Assembly: GCA_036417435.1 (NCBI GenBank)
Contig: CM070904.1
Span: forward strand, 43,310,408-43,374,407
Length of the DNA stretch: 64,000 bases
Origin: Inia geoffrensis
Taxonomy: Eukaryota; Chordata; Mammalia; Artiodactyla; Iniidae
Direction of reading: 5' to 3'
Shown: positions 1 through 11,937 of the stretch, one piece after another
How positions within the stretch are numbered: the stretch's first letter is position 1
Layout: the number at the start of each line of letters is the position of its first letter
Notes under the pieces: generated by a model
The model's input: the letters and a program-made list of their open reading frames with translations, nothing else
What the model was told of the DNA's origin: nothing
The model's database searches: none
Translations under genes and position numbers: made by a program

Positions 1-874
1 GAGGGAGAGAAGCATCACAAGGCAAGGAGGAGGGTAAAGAATTAGGAGGTGTTCAAAGATGTGTCATCCGTTTCACAATTTTTATTGGAACGGGATCTTC
101 TCAAAGAGCCTAAAACTCCACTCTGACCAATTGTCCTGAAAGTATATTGATTTCAGCTCTACTCCAGACAGCTGATGCTTTCTAGCCTGATGACAGCCCA
201 CTCTCTAATCAAACCAAGGAATCCTTCTGTTATTTCAGTTGTTGGGAACCATAGAAAATTTAGACATGGGAATATGTGTCATATTCCTTGATACGTACAC
301 ATTTTTTAAAAGAAATCTCTGGAAAGAATACAAAAGAACACACCAGAAAGAATAAACAGGAACACATTTTTCTGGAGGACTACAGCTCTTACAAATGTCT
401 GACCTTGTTTACAGGGTTCAGAACAGCATTACTAGATTTCCCCATCTGAAATTAAAACCATCCATCTACATACCAGCAAGTGTCTACAGATGCAGAGTCC
501 AAGGAATGAGCTTGCAGACGAAATGCGAATTGAATGCACAGGTTACCTGCAAGCTTACTTGCTCTTGGGAGCAAGACATTTTCATACGTGCTCATCAAGT
601 GGACCCTTGTTCTATAAGCAGCTTTATTTTGTAAACGTGCTAAAAAATGTACTGGAATTATAGAAAACATGTATCCAGAGAAAAAGCCCTGGATTCACTT
701 GTGAAGACTGCAGTGTTATCACACAGGTGTAGGCTTATACCCCAAAGTCTGTGTGTATCAAAATAAAGTACACTGGGTAGAGACAGTTTTGCATCATTTT
801 ACCTTCCTTTTGTCTTATCTCAAAATTCCAAGGCATGGTTTGTTTGTCTGTTTCTCTCTCCTTATACCCTTATA
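1..874. other. Unassigned non-coding stretch
   Basis: I see no gene, no recognisable repeat and no structured element here. Short open frames on both strands (up to 79 codons) have no family resemblance and overlap each other antisense, so they are treated as chance frames. Confidence 0.5.
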
Positions 875-881
875 AGACAGA

Positions 882-1409
882 CTAAGAGACCTCTGGGACA
901 ACATTAAACTCAACAATATTCACATTACAGGGGTCCCAGAAGGAGAAGAGAGAGAGAAAGGACCCAAGAAAATATTTGAAGAGATTACAGTCGAAAACTT
1001 CCCTAACATGGGAATGGAAATAGCCACCCAAGTCCAGGAAGCGCAGAGAGTCCCAAACAGGATAAACCCAAGGAGGAACATGTGAAGACACATAGTAATC
1101 AAATTGGCAAAAATTAAAGAGAAAGAAAAATTACTGAAAGCAGCAAGGGAAAAATGACAAATAGTATACAAGGGAACTCCCATAAGGTTAACAGCTGATT
1201 TTTCAGCAGAAACTCTACAAGCCAGAAGGGAGTGGAACGATATACTTAAAGCGATGAAAGGGAAGAACCTACAACCAAGATTACTCTAGTTGGCAAGGAT
1301 CTCATTCAGATTCGATGGAGAAATCAAAAGCTTTACAGACAAGCAAAAGCTTAGAGAATTCAGCAACACCAAACCAGCTCTACAACAAATGCTAAAGGAA
1401 CTTCTCTAA
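882..1409 (+). pseudogene. LINE-1 ORF1 remnant (C-terminal half)
   Basis: Translation gives the RNA-binding and C-terminal part of the LINE-1 ORF1 nucleic-acid chaperone: a RDLWDNIK-like start, an ITGVPEGEE block, then a ROSADFSAETLQARREW-like block (here LTADFSAETLQARREW) and a final PALQQMLKELL ending at the TAA near 1407-1409. The intact protein trimerises on LINE-1 RNA; this piece lacks the N-terminal coiled coil. Internal stops occur, for example TGA in the block near 1082-1084 and TGA near 1156, and TAG near 1288. It lies about 58 bases upstream of the ORF2 start, the usual spacing in mammalian LINE-1. Confidence 0.85.
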
Positions 1410-1467
1410 GTGCAAAACACAAGACAAGAAAAGGACCTACAAAAACAAACCAAAAACAATTAAGAAA

Positions 1468-4400
1468 ATGGTAATAGGAACATACACATCAATAATTACC
1501 TTAAACATGAGTGGATTAAATGCTCCAAGCAAAAGACACAGGCTTGCTTAATGGATACAAAAACAAGACCCGTATATATGCTGTCTACAAGAGACCCACT
1601 TCAGACCTAGGGACACATACAGACTGAAAGTGAGAGTATGGAAATAGATACTCCATGCAAATAGAAATCAAAAGAAAGCAGGAATAGCAATACTCAGATA
1701 AAATAGACTTTAAAATTAAGAATGTTACAAGAGACAAGGAACGATACTACATAGTGATCAAGGGATCAATCAAAGAAGAAGATATAACAATTATAAATAT
1801 ATATGCACCCAACACAGGAGCACATCAATACATAAGGTAACTGCTTACAGCTATAAAAGAGGAAATCAATAGTAACACAATAGTAGTGGGGGACGTTAAC
1901 ACCTCACTTACACCAATTGACAGATCATCCAAACAGAAAATTAATAAGGAAACAGAAGCTTTAAATGACACAATAGACCAGATAAATTTAACTGATATTT
2001 ATAGGACATTCCATCCAAAACAGCAGATTACACTTTCTTCTCAAGTGCGCATGGAACATTCTCCAGGATAGATCATATCTTGGATCACAAATCAAGCCTC
2101 AGCAAATTTAAGAAAATTGAAATCATATCAAGCATCTTTTCTGACCACACGCTATGAGGTTAGAAATGAGTTACAGGGAAAAAAGTGTAAAAATTCCAAA
2201 CACATGGAGGCTGAACAATACATTACTAAATAACCAAGAAATCACTGAAGAAATCAAAGAGGAAAACAAAAAATACCTAGAGACAAATGACAATGAAAAC
2301 ACGACGATCCAAAACCTATGAGATGCAGCAAAAGCAGTTCTCAGAGGGAAGTTTCTAGCTATACAAGCCTACCTCAAGAAACAGAAAAATCTCAAATAAA
2401 CAATCTAACCTTACCCCTAAAGGAACTAGAGGAAGAAGAACAAACAAAACCCAAAGTTAGCAGAAGGAAAGAAATCAAAAAGATCAGAGCAGAAATAAAT
2501 GAAATATAAACAAAGAAAACAATAGCAAATATCAATAAAACTAAAAGCCGGTTCTTTGAGAAGCTAAACAAAATTGATAAACCATTAGCCAGACTCATCA
2601 AGAAAAAGAGGGAGAGGACTCAAATCAATAAAATGAAAAACGAAAAAGGAGAAGTTACAACAGACACCGCAGAAATACAAAGCATCCTAAGAGACTACTA
2701 CAAGAAACTCTTTGCCAACAAAATGGACAACCTGGAAGAAATGGACAAATTCTTAGAGTGGTATAACCTTCAAAGACTGAACCAGGAAGAAATAGAAAAC
2801 ATGAATACACCAATCACAAGTAATGAAATTGAAAGTGTGATTAAAAATCTTCCAACAAACAAAAGTCCAGGACCAGATGGCTTGACAGGTGAATTTCATC
2901 AAACATTTAGAGAAGAGCTAACACCCATCCTTCTCAAAGTCTTCCAAAAAATTGCAGAGGAAGGAACACTCCCAAATTCATTCTATGAGGTCACCATCAC
3001 CCTGATAACAATACCAGACAAAGATATTACAAAAAAAGAAAATTACAAACCAATATCACTGATGAACAGAGATGCAAAAATCCTCAACAAAATACTAGCA
3101 AACAGAATCCAACCACATATTAAAAGAAACATACAACATGATCAAGTGGAATTTAACCCAGCAATGCAACGATTCTTCCATATACACAAATCAATCAATG
3201 TGACACACCCTATTAACAAACTGAAGAATAAAAACCATATGATCATCTCAATAGATGCAGAAAAAGCTTTTGACAAAATTCAACACACATTTATGATAAA
3301 AACTCTCCAGAAAGTGGACATAGAGGGAACCTACCTCAACATAATAAAGGCCATATATGACAAACCCACAGCAAACATCATTCTCAATGGTGAAAAACTG
3401 AAAGCATTTCCTCTAAGATCAGGAACAAGACAAGGATGTCAACTCTTACCACTATTATTCAACATAGTTTTGGATGTCCTAGCCACGGCAATTAGAGAAG
3501 AAAAAGAAATAAAAGGAATACACATTGGAAAAGAAGAAGTAAAACTGTCACTGTTTGCAGATGACATGATACTATACATAGAGAATCCTAAACATGCCAC
3601 CACAAAACTACTAGAGCTAATCAATGAATCTGGCGAAGTTGCAGGATACAAAATTAATGCACAGATATCTCTTGCATTCCTATACACTAATGATGAAAAA
3701 TCTGAAAGAGAAATGAAAGAAACACTCCCATTTACCACTGCAACAAAAAGAACAAAATACCTAGGAATAAACCTACCTAAGGAGACAAAAGACCTGTACG
3801 CAGAAAACTGTAAGACACTGATGAAAGAAATGAAAGATCATACCAACAGATGAAGAAATATATCAAGTTCTTGGATTGGAAGAATCAGTATTGTGAAAAT
3901 GACTACACTACCGAAAGCAATCTATGGATTCAATGCAATCCCTATCAAATTACCAATGGCATATTTTACAGGACTGGAACAAAAAATCTTAAAATTTGTA
4001 TGGAGACACAAAAGACCCCAAATAGCCAAAGCAGTCTTGAGGGAAAAAAGCGGAGCTGGAGGAATCAGACTCCCTGACTTCAGACTACATTACAAAGCTA
4101 CAGTCATCAATACAATATGGTACTGGCAGAAGAGAAATATAGATCAATGGAACAAGATAGAAAGCCCAGAGATTAACCCATGCACCTATGGTCAACTCAT
4201 CTATGACAAAGGAGGCAAGGATATACAATGGAGAAAAGACAGTCTATGCAATAAGCGGTGTTGGGAAAACTGGACAGCTACATGTAAAAGAATGAAATTA
4301 GAACACTCCCTAACACCATACACAAAAATAAACTCAAAATGGATTAGATACCTAAATATAAGACCAGAAACTATAAAACTCTTAGACAAAAACATAGGAA

Positions 4401-5282
4401 GAATACTCTTTGACATAAATAACAGGAAGATCTTTTTTGATCCACCTCCCAGAGTAATGGAAATAAAGTAAAAAATAAACAAATGGGACCTAATGAAACT
4501 TCAAAGCTTTTGCACAGCAAAGGAAACCATAAATAAAACGGACAGACAACCCTCAGAATGGGAGAAAATATTTGCAAATAAATCAACGGAGAAAGGATTA
4601 ATCTCCAAAATATATAAACAGCTCATGCAGCTCAATATTAAAAAAACAAACAACCCAATCCAAAAATGGGCAGAAGACCTACATAGACATTTCTCCAAAG
4701 AAGACATACAGATGGCCAAGAAGCACATGAAAAGCATCACTAATCACAACATCACTAATTATTAGAGAAGTGGAAATCAAAACTACAATGAGGGATCACC
4801 TCACACCAGTTAGAATGGGCATCATCAGAAAATCTACAAACAACAAATGATGGAGAGTGTGTGGAGCAAAGGGAACCCTATTGCCATGTTGGTGGGAATG
4901 TAAATTGATACAGTCACTGTGGAGAACAGTATGGAGGTTCTTTAAAAAACTAAAAATAGATTTACCATAAGACCCAGCAATCCCACTACTGGGCATATAC
5001 CCAGAGAAAACCGTAATTCAAAAAGACACATGCACCCCAATGTTCACTGCAGCACTATTTACAATATCCAGGTCACGGAAGCAACCTAAATGCCCATCGA
5101 CAGACGAATGGATAAAGAAGATGAGGTACATATACACAATGGAATATTACTCAGCCATAAAAAGGAACGCAATTGGGTCATTTGTAGAGACGTGGATGTA
5201 TCTAGAGGCTGTCATACAGAGTGAAGTAAGTCAGAAAGAGATAAACAAATATTGTATATTAACGCATATATGTGGAACCTAG
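1468..5282 (+). pseudogene. LINE-1 ORF2 remnant (endonuclease-reverse transcriptase)
   Basis: ORF2 normally nicks target DNA and reverse-transcribes LINE-1 RNA at the nick. The start chosen is the ATG at 1468, which opens MVIGTYTSIITLN, typical of the family. The endonuclease glutamate lies in a QETHF motif (GAG codon at 1591-1593). The endonuclease region is broken: an in-frame stop near 1548, a probable one-base deletion near 2022 and further indels to about 2300. From 2318 to 4765 the frame is constant and interrupted only by nonsense codons at 2507-2509, 3851-3853 and 4469-4471. The reverse transcriptase lies in the open 406-codon segment 2633-3853, with [11 protein letters not shown], the [10 protein letters not shown] block and the catalytic FADD motif at 3554-3565. 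After 4765 the frame shifts, and 5040-5282 carries the family-typical C-terminus ([13 protein letters not shown]...). The final stop is TAG at 5280-5282. It is dead as a gene. Confidence 0.93.
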
Positions 5283-5371
5283 AAAAATGGTACAGATGAA
5301 CCAGTTTTCAGTGCAGAAACTGAGACACAGTTGTAGTGAACAAACGTATGGACACCAAGGGGGGAACGTGG

Positions 5372-5420
5372 CTAATAAGAACCTCCTGTATGTAATATGA
5401 CTAATAAGAACCTCCTGTAT
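5372..5420 (+). repeat. 20-bp direct repeat in LINE-1 3' end
   Basis: The 20-mer CTAATAAGAACCTCCTGTAT occurs perfectly at 5372-5391 and again at 5401-5420, nine bases apart, immediately before the A-rich tail of the LINE-1. It may be a copy-specific tandem duplication or a subfamily feature. Confidence 0.9.
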
Positions 5421-5533
5421 AAAAAAATAAATAAAATTCCAAAATTAAAAATAAATAAATAAATAAAAATGCACTTTCCCCTTGGAAGAGCAGTCCACCC
5501 AGTTCTTAGCACCTTGGTGTGTGTTGGTGTTTA

Positions 5534-5576
5534 TTTAAAAAAAAAAAAAGAAAGAAAGAAAAGAAAAAAAGAAATT
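5534..5576. repeat. A-rich / GAAA low-complexity tract
   Basis: A run of A residues passes into AAAG/GAAAA repeats. It may be an eroded poly-A tail or simple replication slippage. Confidence 0.8.
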
Positions 5577-5598
5577 TTATAGGCAAAGTAAATACTAG

Positions 5599-5818
5599 TT
5601 TTTTTGGTTTTGTTTTGTTTTGTTTTGCAGTACGTGGGCCTCTCACTGTTGTGGCCTCTCCCATTGCAGAGCACAGGCTCTGGATGTGCAGGTTCAGTGG
5701 CCATGGCTCACAGGCCTAGGCACTCCATGGCATGTGGGATCTTCCCAGACCGGGGCACGAACCCGTGTCTCCTGCATCGGCAGGCGGACTCTCAACCACT
5801 GTGCCACCAGGGAAGCCC
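5599..5818 (-). mobile_element. CHR-2-like tRNA-derived SINE
   Basis: Reverse-oriented: the T-rich tail with TTTTG units comes first, and the tRNA-like head (reverse complement GGGCTTCCCTGGTGGCACAG) ends at 5818. The internal RNA polymerase III A-box (TGGCACAGTGG) and B-box (GGTTCGTGCC) are recognisable on the minus strand. The 8-bp TSD AATACTAG occurs at 5591-5598 and 5819-5826, fixing both ends. Confidence 0.95.
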
Positions 5819-5826
5819 AATACTAG

Positions 5827-6504
5827 ATTTTTGTGGTCATTTCAGATCAATTGCATGACTTTATGACTTTCTCCCAGATAAGGCTGTTATGATTCTGTTA
5901 GTGTTATTTTTCCCTTTAAGGTTTTCCAAATACTGTCACTGGGAGGAATCAATGTTCTATATATTTATTCTTTGCCTTTATCATCAGGAGGCTAATCTAG
6001 ACCAAGATTATTCATTATTAAAAGAAAAAAAATCATCAATTTTGTTTAAGAGCTTTAGCAAACATGTAGAATAAAGGTGGAGTTATTTTGAGAATTTAGG
6101 GATCTTAGTACAACTGTATTTCTTAGGAAGAAGAAAGTCATTGAACGCAGACCCTTTTTTTCCATCTTTCAACTTCCATTACCACAAGATCCCTTCTCAT
6201 TACTTTTCTATGTGTGTCTTCTTTATTCTTTCCTCTGTAGATAAGTTTCTTCCATGCAGTTTGTAATTTATGCTCTACCATGAGTTCAGTTTCTCTGCCT
6301 CTCTACTTGATGTAACTTTATAGATTTCGTTTCTGAGAACAAGAGTGTCTTTGTCCATTAGTTTAAATTCTTATTTGCTGGATAAAGCTACTCAGGCCAG
6401 GAGTTCAGGTTACCTGGGACAATATGGCTCTTTATGGACACCCCACACCCCAACAGCAGTGCCAGAGATGATTTGGGTCTGAAGGCAAAAGCTAACACCT
6501 CTAT
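5827..6504. other. Unassigned non-coding stretch
   Basis: Between the SINE and the next LINE-1 I see no gene or recognised repeat. The 61-codon frame at 5889-6074 has no supporting feature. Confidence 0.45.
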
Positions 6505-6506
6505 TG

Positions 6507-7362
6507 AGCAACATCCTTTTCAATCCATCTCCTAGAGTAAGGGAAATAAAAATGAAAATAAACAAGTGGGACCTAATTAAACTCAAAAGCTTTTGCAGTG
6601 CAAAGGAAACCATAAACAAAACGAAAAGAAAACCTACAGAATGGGAGAAAATATTTGCAAACAATGGTACCGACAAAGGATTAATCTCCAAAATATATAA
6701 ACAGCTCATGCAGCTCAGTATTAAAAAAAAAAAAAAACAACCCAATCAAAAAATGGGCAGAAGACCTAAACAGACATTTCTCCAAAGAAGCATTCAGATG
6801 GCTAAGAGGCACATGAAAAGAGGGTCAACATTGCTTATTATTAGAAAAATGCAAATCAAAACTACAATGAGGTATCACCTCACAGCAGACAGAATGGCCA
6901 TCATCAAAAGGTCTACAAACAATAAATGCTGGAGAGAGTGTGGAGAAAAGGGAACCCTCTTACACTCTTGGGAGGGATGGAAGTTGGTATAGTCACTATG
7001 GAGAACAGTATGGAGGTTCCTTAAAAAAACTAAAAATACAGCTACCATATGATCCAGCAATGCCACTCCTGGGCATATATCTGGAGAAAAACATGGTTGA
7101 AAAGGATACATGCACCCCAATGTTCATTGCAGTGCTGTTTACAATAGCGAAGGCATGGAAGAAACCTAAATGTCCACTGACAGATGAATGGATAAAAAAG
7201 ATGTGGTACACATATACAATAGAATATTAGTCAGCCATTAAAAAGAATGAAATAATGCTATTTGCAGCAACATGGATGGACCTGGAGATTATCATAGTAA
7301 GTGAAGTAAGTCAGACAGAGAAAGACAAATATCATATAATATTGCTTATATGTGAAATCTAA
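6507..7362 (+). pseudogene. LINE-1 ORF2 C-terminal remnant
   Basis: The frame at 6504-6992 carries the C-terminal LINE-1 ORF2 segment: the AKETINK...EWEKIFAN block, [11 protein letters not shown], and the cysteine-rich region [17 protein letters not shown] frame change follows, and 6940-7230 continues with [13 protein letters not shown] and [15 protein letters not shown] before a TAG at 7228-7230. The family stop is at about 7360-7362. In the cysteine/histidine cluster, one usually conserved cysteine (GTLLHC) is serine here. No reverse transcriptase or endonuclease is present. Confidence 0.9.
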
Positions 7363-7438
7363 AAAAAATGATACAGACAAAATTATTTACAAAACAGAAA
7401 CAGAGTCATAGACTTAGAAAACAAACTTATGGTTACCA

Positions 7439-7463
7439 GGGGGAAGGGTGGGGGGGGGGAGGG
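7439..7463 (+). other. G-run tract in LINE-1 3' UTR, possible G-quadruplex
   Basis: Runs of three or more G separated by one or two bases (GGGGG-AA-GGG-T-G9-A-GGG) lie in the 3' UTR of the LINE-1. Mammalian LINE-1 3' UTRs are known to carry G-rich, quadruplex-prone tracts. Folding is inferred only. Confidence 0.65.
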
Positions 7464-7705
7464 ACAGATTGGGAGTTTGCAATTGCCACGTACACACTGC
7501 TATATCTAAATTAGATAACCAGAAAGGAACTAGTGTATAGCACAGGGAACTCAATACTCTGTAATAACCTAAATGGGAAAAAAAAAATTGAAAAATAATA
7601 GATACATGTATATGTATAACTGAATCACTCTGTTGTTGTACACCTGAAACTAATACTACATTGTTAATTAACTATACTCCAATATAAAATAAAAATTAAA
7701 AACAA

Positions 7706-8269
7706 AGTGTTTACTTTAAAACCTTGCTAGGATTTGAGACCACCTCTTGAAATCCTGACAATCTTCCAGGATCTATCAGAGGATCCTGGTTGTACAAGGG
7801 ACAAAGTAGGGAGAAGATCCAAGGAGTGACCTCAGCTTTTGGATTCCAGGAACTTTTCCTTTCTTACTTTGCTTCCATTCCACATCCCAGAAAGCATCTT
7901 TCTGTATAGACCCCTCCTACTTTGTCTCATCTATATTATCTGGGTTTCCTGAAGCTTTATGTCACAGGAAAGGGAATAAGAAAAGAGAGCAAGCTTCCAG
8001 TTTCTCCCCCAGATTTGCCTCACGACTTTCAAATAAGTGTCCTGGAAACTGCAAGCAACAGAACACTCATACCCACCTTGCTGTAGAGGACCCTGTGGTT
8101 ATCTCTCCAACATCTCTGTCACCCCTCCCCGACTAGGTATCCCCGATGGAATGAGGATAGATTGATCTACTCCAACATCTGGGTGGGTGAGCTCAGATTT
8201 GTTTAAACCCAAGGCCATACTGCTTAAGGGGATCTATTTCTAAGTCCAGCAGTACTGGCATTCCTCTCA
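7706..8269. other. Unassigned non-coding stretch
   Basis: No gene or repeat family recognised. Confidence 0.45.
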
Positions 8270-8660
8270 CCACAGGGGATGTGTAAGAATGTGCATTGCA
8301 CAAAACTTGGCCAATGGGACATAAAGGTGACATTTTCTTAAAAAAATGCTTTTCTTACTACAAAGTAGGATCACTCTTTCCTTAGACAAGGACACATGTA
8401 AATCAGATTGCAACTGGCCACCTTATTACTATGAGAAAGCCAGTCTTTATATGGTGCAGTTATTATGGAAATCAGATAAGAGAAATCGAAAGGAAATGGG
8501 TCTTGGCGGCATCACTGAATACCTAAGTGAAACAAACCTAAAGCTCTTCCTTCCTTTGTACTTTTCAGCTATGTGAGCTGATAAAGTATATGTATTATTT
8601 AAGCCCTTTGCAGTAATATTTTTTTCTTGCATCCAAATACATCCTAACAGATACCCTGGC
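8270..8660. mobile_element. Ancient interspersed repeat, family not resolved
   Basis: The pattern GGCCAATGGGACATAA, followed about 300 bases later by TATTTAAGCCCTTTG and a closing TCCTAACAGATAC-like end, resembles old mammalian LTR or MER repeats that finish with TTTAAGCCACT...CTAACTGATAC. The open frame at 8346-8576 inside it has no family match. The class (LTR or DNA transposon) is uncertain. Confidence 0.45.
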
Positions 8661-9239
8661 TTCAGAGTAAGAAAAACAAAACAAAACAAAACACTTGTTT
8701 GCCTACGTAACTGAGATTTTCCAAGCTAGTCTATCTTCAGTCATGACTGGATACAGCAACTCAAAAGATTCTGTCAGGAATTGTCTGATCTCTCTTGAGT
8801 CTCCTAGTTAGTTGGGGTCATTTTCTGGTTTCATGCGGTAGCCCTGGAAACTCTAGCCTCATCCTACTATGGTCTAAAGATTGCTATTGATTTTACAAAT
8901 TCTCAGCCTTATGTCCCATGGAAAAGCCAAGGAAACCCTGCCCGGAATTCCCAGCCACCACCACACTGTTTCTCATTTACTCTGGTTGCATCTTGTACCT
9001 ATCACTCAACCATCTGTGTAAACAGAATATGCTGCTCAAATAGTCAAAGGTCTGCTTCTGAAGCAAGGGGTAGAGTGAACAACCCTAGCAGAACATGGTA
9101 AAAGTAAAATGAGGGGTGGTTCTCCAGTGGAAAATTGCATAAAGTGATCAGAAGAAGGATGGATGAATTCTGGGCAGGGTCAACAATAGGTTATCTACTG
9201 AATATACTATTGCATCAAAATAAACCTTAAAAATTGTTT
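8661..9239. other. Unassigned non-coding stretch
   Basis: Contains a short AAAAC microsatellite-like run near 8673-8692. Otherwise nothing recognised. Confidence 0.45.
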
Positions 9240-9370
9240 ATGCTGACTTCAACATTTGAAAATCAAGGTTGAAAGAATTTAAGTAACTTTTCCCAAGTCA
9301 CATCCAGTGAATTATAGATCAACTAGGGCTAGAGTTCAGGACTTCTTCTTAGTCAAGTGATCTGCCCTTA
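9240..9370 (-). mobile_element. MIR SINE fragment
   Basis: The order 'aagtaactttTCCCAAGTCACAtccagtgaat ... ctagagttcaggact' matches the reverse complement of the MIR tRNA-derived core (TTGGGCAAGTTACTT region). Only the middle of the element is seen. Confidence 0.6.
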
Positions 9371-9697
9371 AAAATTGGAAGGAGGTGTCATACCAGTAAG
9401 AAAAACAGACAAGTGTCTTAGTTACTTTTCTTACACAGTATCATTCTGAGACTATTAACCTCACCGAGAGGAGGGTAACATTTTGCTCCTTTCTTCATTC
9501 CTGGGGAAAAAATAGGTGCTCATATTTAACAAAAAATTATAATCTAGGGAGAAAAATCTCTTCAAATATGTCACAGTATATCTCTGTGAAGGTTATTTCT
9601 TGATTTCTTGGCATATTGGCATCTTAATTCATCTAACTGTTAGAGTCATATATGGATTTCTTCTGCTGCCTGATACTCATCAGAAATGAAGGAAGTT

Positions 9698-9914
9698 GGG
9701 CTTCCCTGGTGGCGCAGTGGTTGAGAGTCTGCCTGCCGATGCAGGGGACACGGGTTCATGCCCCGGTCTGGGAAGATCCCGCATGCCGCGGAGCGGCTAG
9801 GCCCGTGAGCCATGGCCACTGAGCTTGCGCTTCCGGAGTCTGTGCTCTGCAATGGGAGAGGCCACAACAGTGAGAGGCCCACGTACCATAAAAAAAAAAA
9901 AAAAAAAAAAGAAA
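9698..9914 (+). mobile_element. CHR-2-like tRNA-derived SINE
   Basis: Sense copy starting GGGCTTCCCTGGTGGCGCAG, with A-box and B-box (GGTTCATGCC) and a poly-A tail of about 20 bases that passes into GAAAAG. It is flanked by a perfect 16-bp TSD, AGAAATGAAGGAAGTT, at 9682-9697 and 9915-9930. Antisense and sense open frames across it (9646-9978, 9825-10034) are by-products of the SINE. Confidence 0.97.
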
Positions 9915-9930
9915 AGAAATGAAGGAAGTT

Positions 9931-11104
9931 GCTTTGATATTGCAAGAACATTTTCTTCACAGAATGAATTAAATACAAGTCAGCAACTTATTGTTGCTGA
10001 CAGTAGAGCATCTGAAACCCTGATTCTCATCTAAAAAGGCAAGAAGAGGAAGAGAAATGGGTATATATCCTACTCTTTATCAGGGTAAGGAGTCACTTTT
10101 CATTGTACTTCCTTCAAGGAATACGTAAATAATCCTTTAATAACAAAAGGCAAAAGAAAGAAGGAAAGATAGTTGCATGATGGCTGCAGGTTTGACAGAT
10201 CAAATTCAGAGAGTAACAAGGACAAAAAATGAAATATTTCTCAGAGTTTAAGGGCTTCAATTCAAGGGCCAATGAGACATATTCTGAAATCATGAGGCTT
10301 TGTCCTTTGCCTTCTAGAGCCACTACTTAGTTTTTTCATCTGACACTGTAAGAAAGAATTCTAAATGTTTTGCAGGCTACTCACATGTTGGGAGTCCCAA
10401 AGAGCTTTTAAAGGTATCATAAAGGTTGTGATAATATACATTTTTCTTCTATAGAGTAGGTCAGAGGTTCTATTAAAAAGCCTCTTTAATATAAAACGAA
10501 CATAAGAAATTCTCAGATAGGAACTCTATGCAGAACAGAGAATTTCTAACATAATGACACCAGATTTTGTCCCAACAGAGTCAAAGAGCTTCAGTGTGTG
10601 ACCTCAGGTGCAGTAATTTTGTGTCACTAATTTTCCATTAGTGGAGCTATTCAGGGAGTTGGGCTGCAAGCAGAGGGAAAACATAACCTCAAGTTATTGG
10701 TCTTATATATATGCTATTCACGTGAAAAAAATAGAGGCATGCATCCAAATGGAGGTAGATGTAGAGGGTGGTGTAGAGAGAGAAGAAACACAAGGTGGTA
10801 TAAATTCTTGACCATGTTATTGTAAACAAAAGTCTCTTATTTATATATTCTTTCATTCATCATTCTTCAAGTATTTCTGAATATTTCTTATGAGCTAAAC
10901 GCAGCATTACTCATTTGATTCTTTCAGAAGTGCTACTGAAGGACATTAAGTACATTCACTGGAAGAAATGGTTAGAAAAGTGTAAGAAAACACCTAATGT
11001 GTATGTGTGCATACACACATACATGGAACTTGACACAACATTATTTAACTTCTTATTTTGAAATAATTTTAGATTTATAACAGGTGTTACATAAAGAGTC
11101 CAGA
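9931..11104. other. Unassigned non-coding stretch
   Basis: No gene recognised. A possible but unconvincing L2/MIR-like piece lies near 10850-10930 (TTCATTCATCATTCTTCAAG...). Confidence 0.45.
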
Positions 11105-11430
11105 GAATTATGTCTAGGAATTTATGTCAAGGCAATAATCAGGCAGATGTGTACATATTTATCAATGAGGATGTTCATTTTAGTGTTACTTATGAGCAAA
11201 ATTGTGAAAATAATTTAAGTGAATATCCATTGAGAGCCAGTTAAATACATTAATACATATTCACATTATTATTTAGTCGTTAAAATGAGTAAAAATTAAA
11301 TATTTATTTATCATAACCTCAATTTTATTGTATAATCTTACAAACACATATAAAAATTTGAAGGAAATTTACATCCAAAGAGTCATTATCTTTAGGAGGT
11401 GACTATAGTTTTTCCTGTATAGTATATTCT
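11105..11430 (+). mobile_element. Ancient LINE-1 3' fragment
   Basis: The sequence matches the order of an old mammalian LINE-1 3' end: 'ctaggaatttatg...aggatgttcattttagtgtta', 'aatatccattgagagccagttaaata', 'ttatttagtcgttaaaa', then 'ttgaaggaaatttacatcc...ttatctttaggaggtg'. Highly diverged and without coding capacity. Confidence 0.65.
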
Positions 11431-11880
11431 CAGGTAGTTGAGCTTTGTCAGACTAAAAGCAAATATGAGGAGTGAATATCAACTAACTGCCAAATCAGAA
11501 CTGATGGGCCATGATCCTGTTTTTGATAGTATTGTCTCAACCAAGTTTAGGTTTACACGTTAGCAGAGAATGTGACTCTGTAAATGTGATATCTTCAGTG
11601 ACGTATAGAAAGGTGCTCACTGCATAAAAATCCATCCACCTTCTTGCTGATGCCTTGAATTCCACAGATGTAGATACGGTTTCAATGCTTACACACCACA
11701 AAGATGTAACTCAATGACTTAAATTCACACTGTGTGTCAGTACTACTAATACATTCCTTTAAGAGGGGAATTTTGAAGAAGGCAGAGGGAAGCAGATGAA
11801 GTTGGCCTTAAAGAGGGAAAAAAGACTGGAACGGAAGTTGCTGGAGACCAAGACAGCCGTCACTGATTTCTGATTTTATA
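11431..11880. other. Unassigned non-coding stretch
   Basis: No gene or repeat recognised. Confidence 0.45.
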
Positions 11881-11937
11881 GCTTTCTTTCCTTCCTTCCT
11901 TCCTCCCTCCCTCCCTCCCTTCCTTCCCCTCCTTCTA
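11881..11937. repeat. (CTTC)n / (CCTC)n microsatellite
   Basis: Tetranucleotide repeat, CTTC units passing into CCTC and back, about 57 bases, pure pyrimidine on the plus strand. Confidence 0.95.

Larger units (their letters stand above)
875..5468 (+). mobile_element. LINE-1 retrotransposon, 5'-truncated
   Basis: About 4.6 kb of LINE-1 in sense orientation. It begins inside the C-terminal half of ORF1, so the 5' UTR and ORF1 start are absent. It continues through the short inter-ORF spacer, a decayed ORF2, a short 3' UTR and an A-rich tail (AAATAAATAAAT-type) ending near 5468. ORF2 shows the endonuclease and reverse transcriptase signatures described in the pseudogene entry. 5' truncation is the usual result of incomplete target-primed reverse transcription. 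I could not identify a convincing TSD, so both ends are good to about 10 bases. Stop codons and frameshifts mean it cannot move by itself. Confidence 0.95.
6505..7705 (+). mobile_element. LINE-1 3' fragment
   Basis: A sense LINE-1 truncated to the last third of ORF2 plus 3' UTR. It begins close to the [13 protein letters not shown] block and ends with the family-typical closing sequence (ACCTGAAACTAATAC... then CTATACTCCAATATAAAAT) and an A-rich tail near 7705. The 3' UTR differs from that of the copy at 875-5468, so these are different LINE-1 subfamilies. No confident TSD was found. Confidence 0.93.

Noticed and set aside
3439..3738. 99-codon antisense frame in LINE-1
   Set aside because: Antisense shadow of the LINE-1 reverse transcriptase frame.
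11881..11937. Tetranucleotide repeat considered as a CRISPR-like or regulatory array
   Set aside because: A simple microsatellite with no spacers. No CRISPR array exists in the window and none is expected in a mammal.
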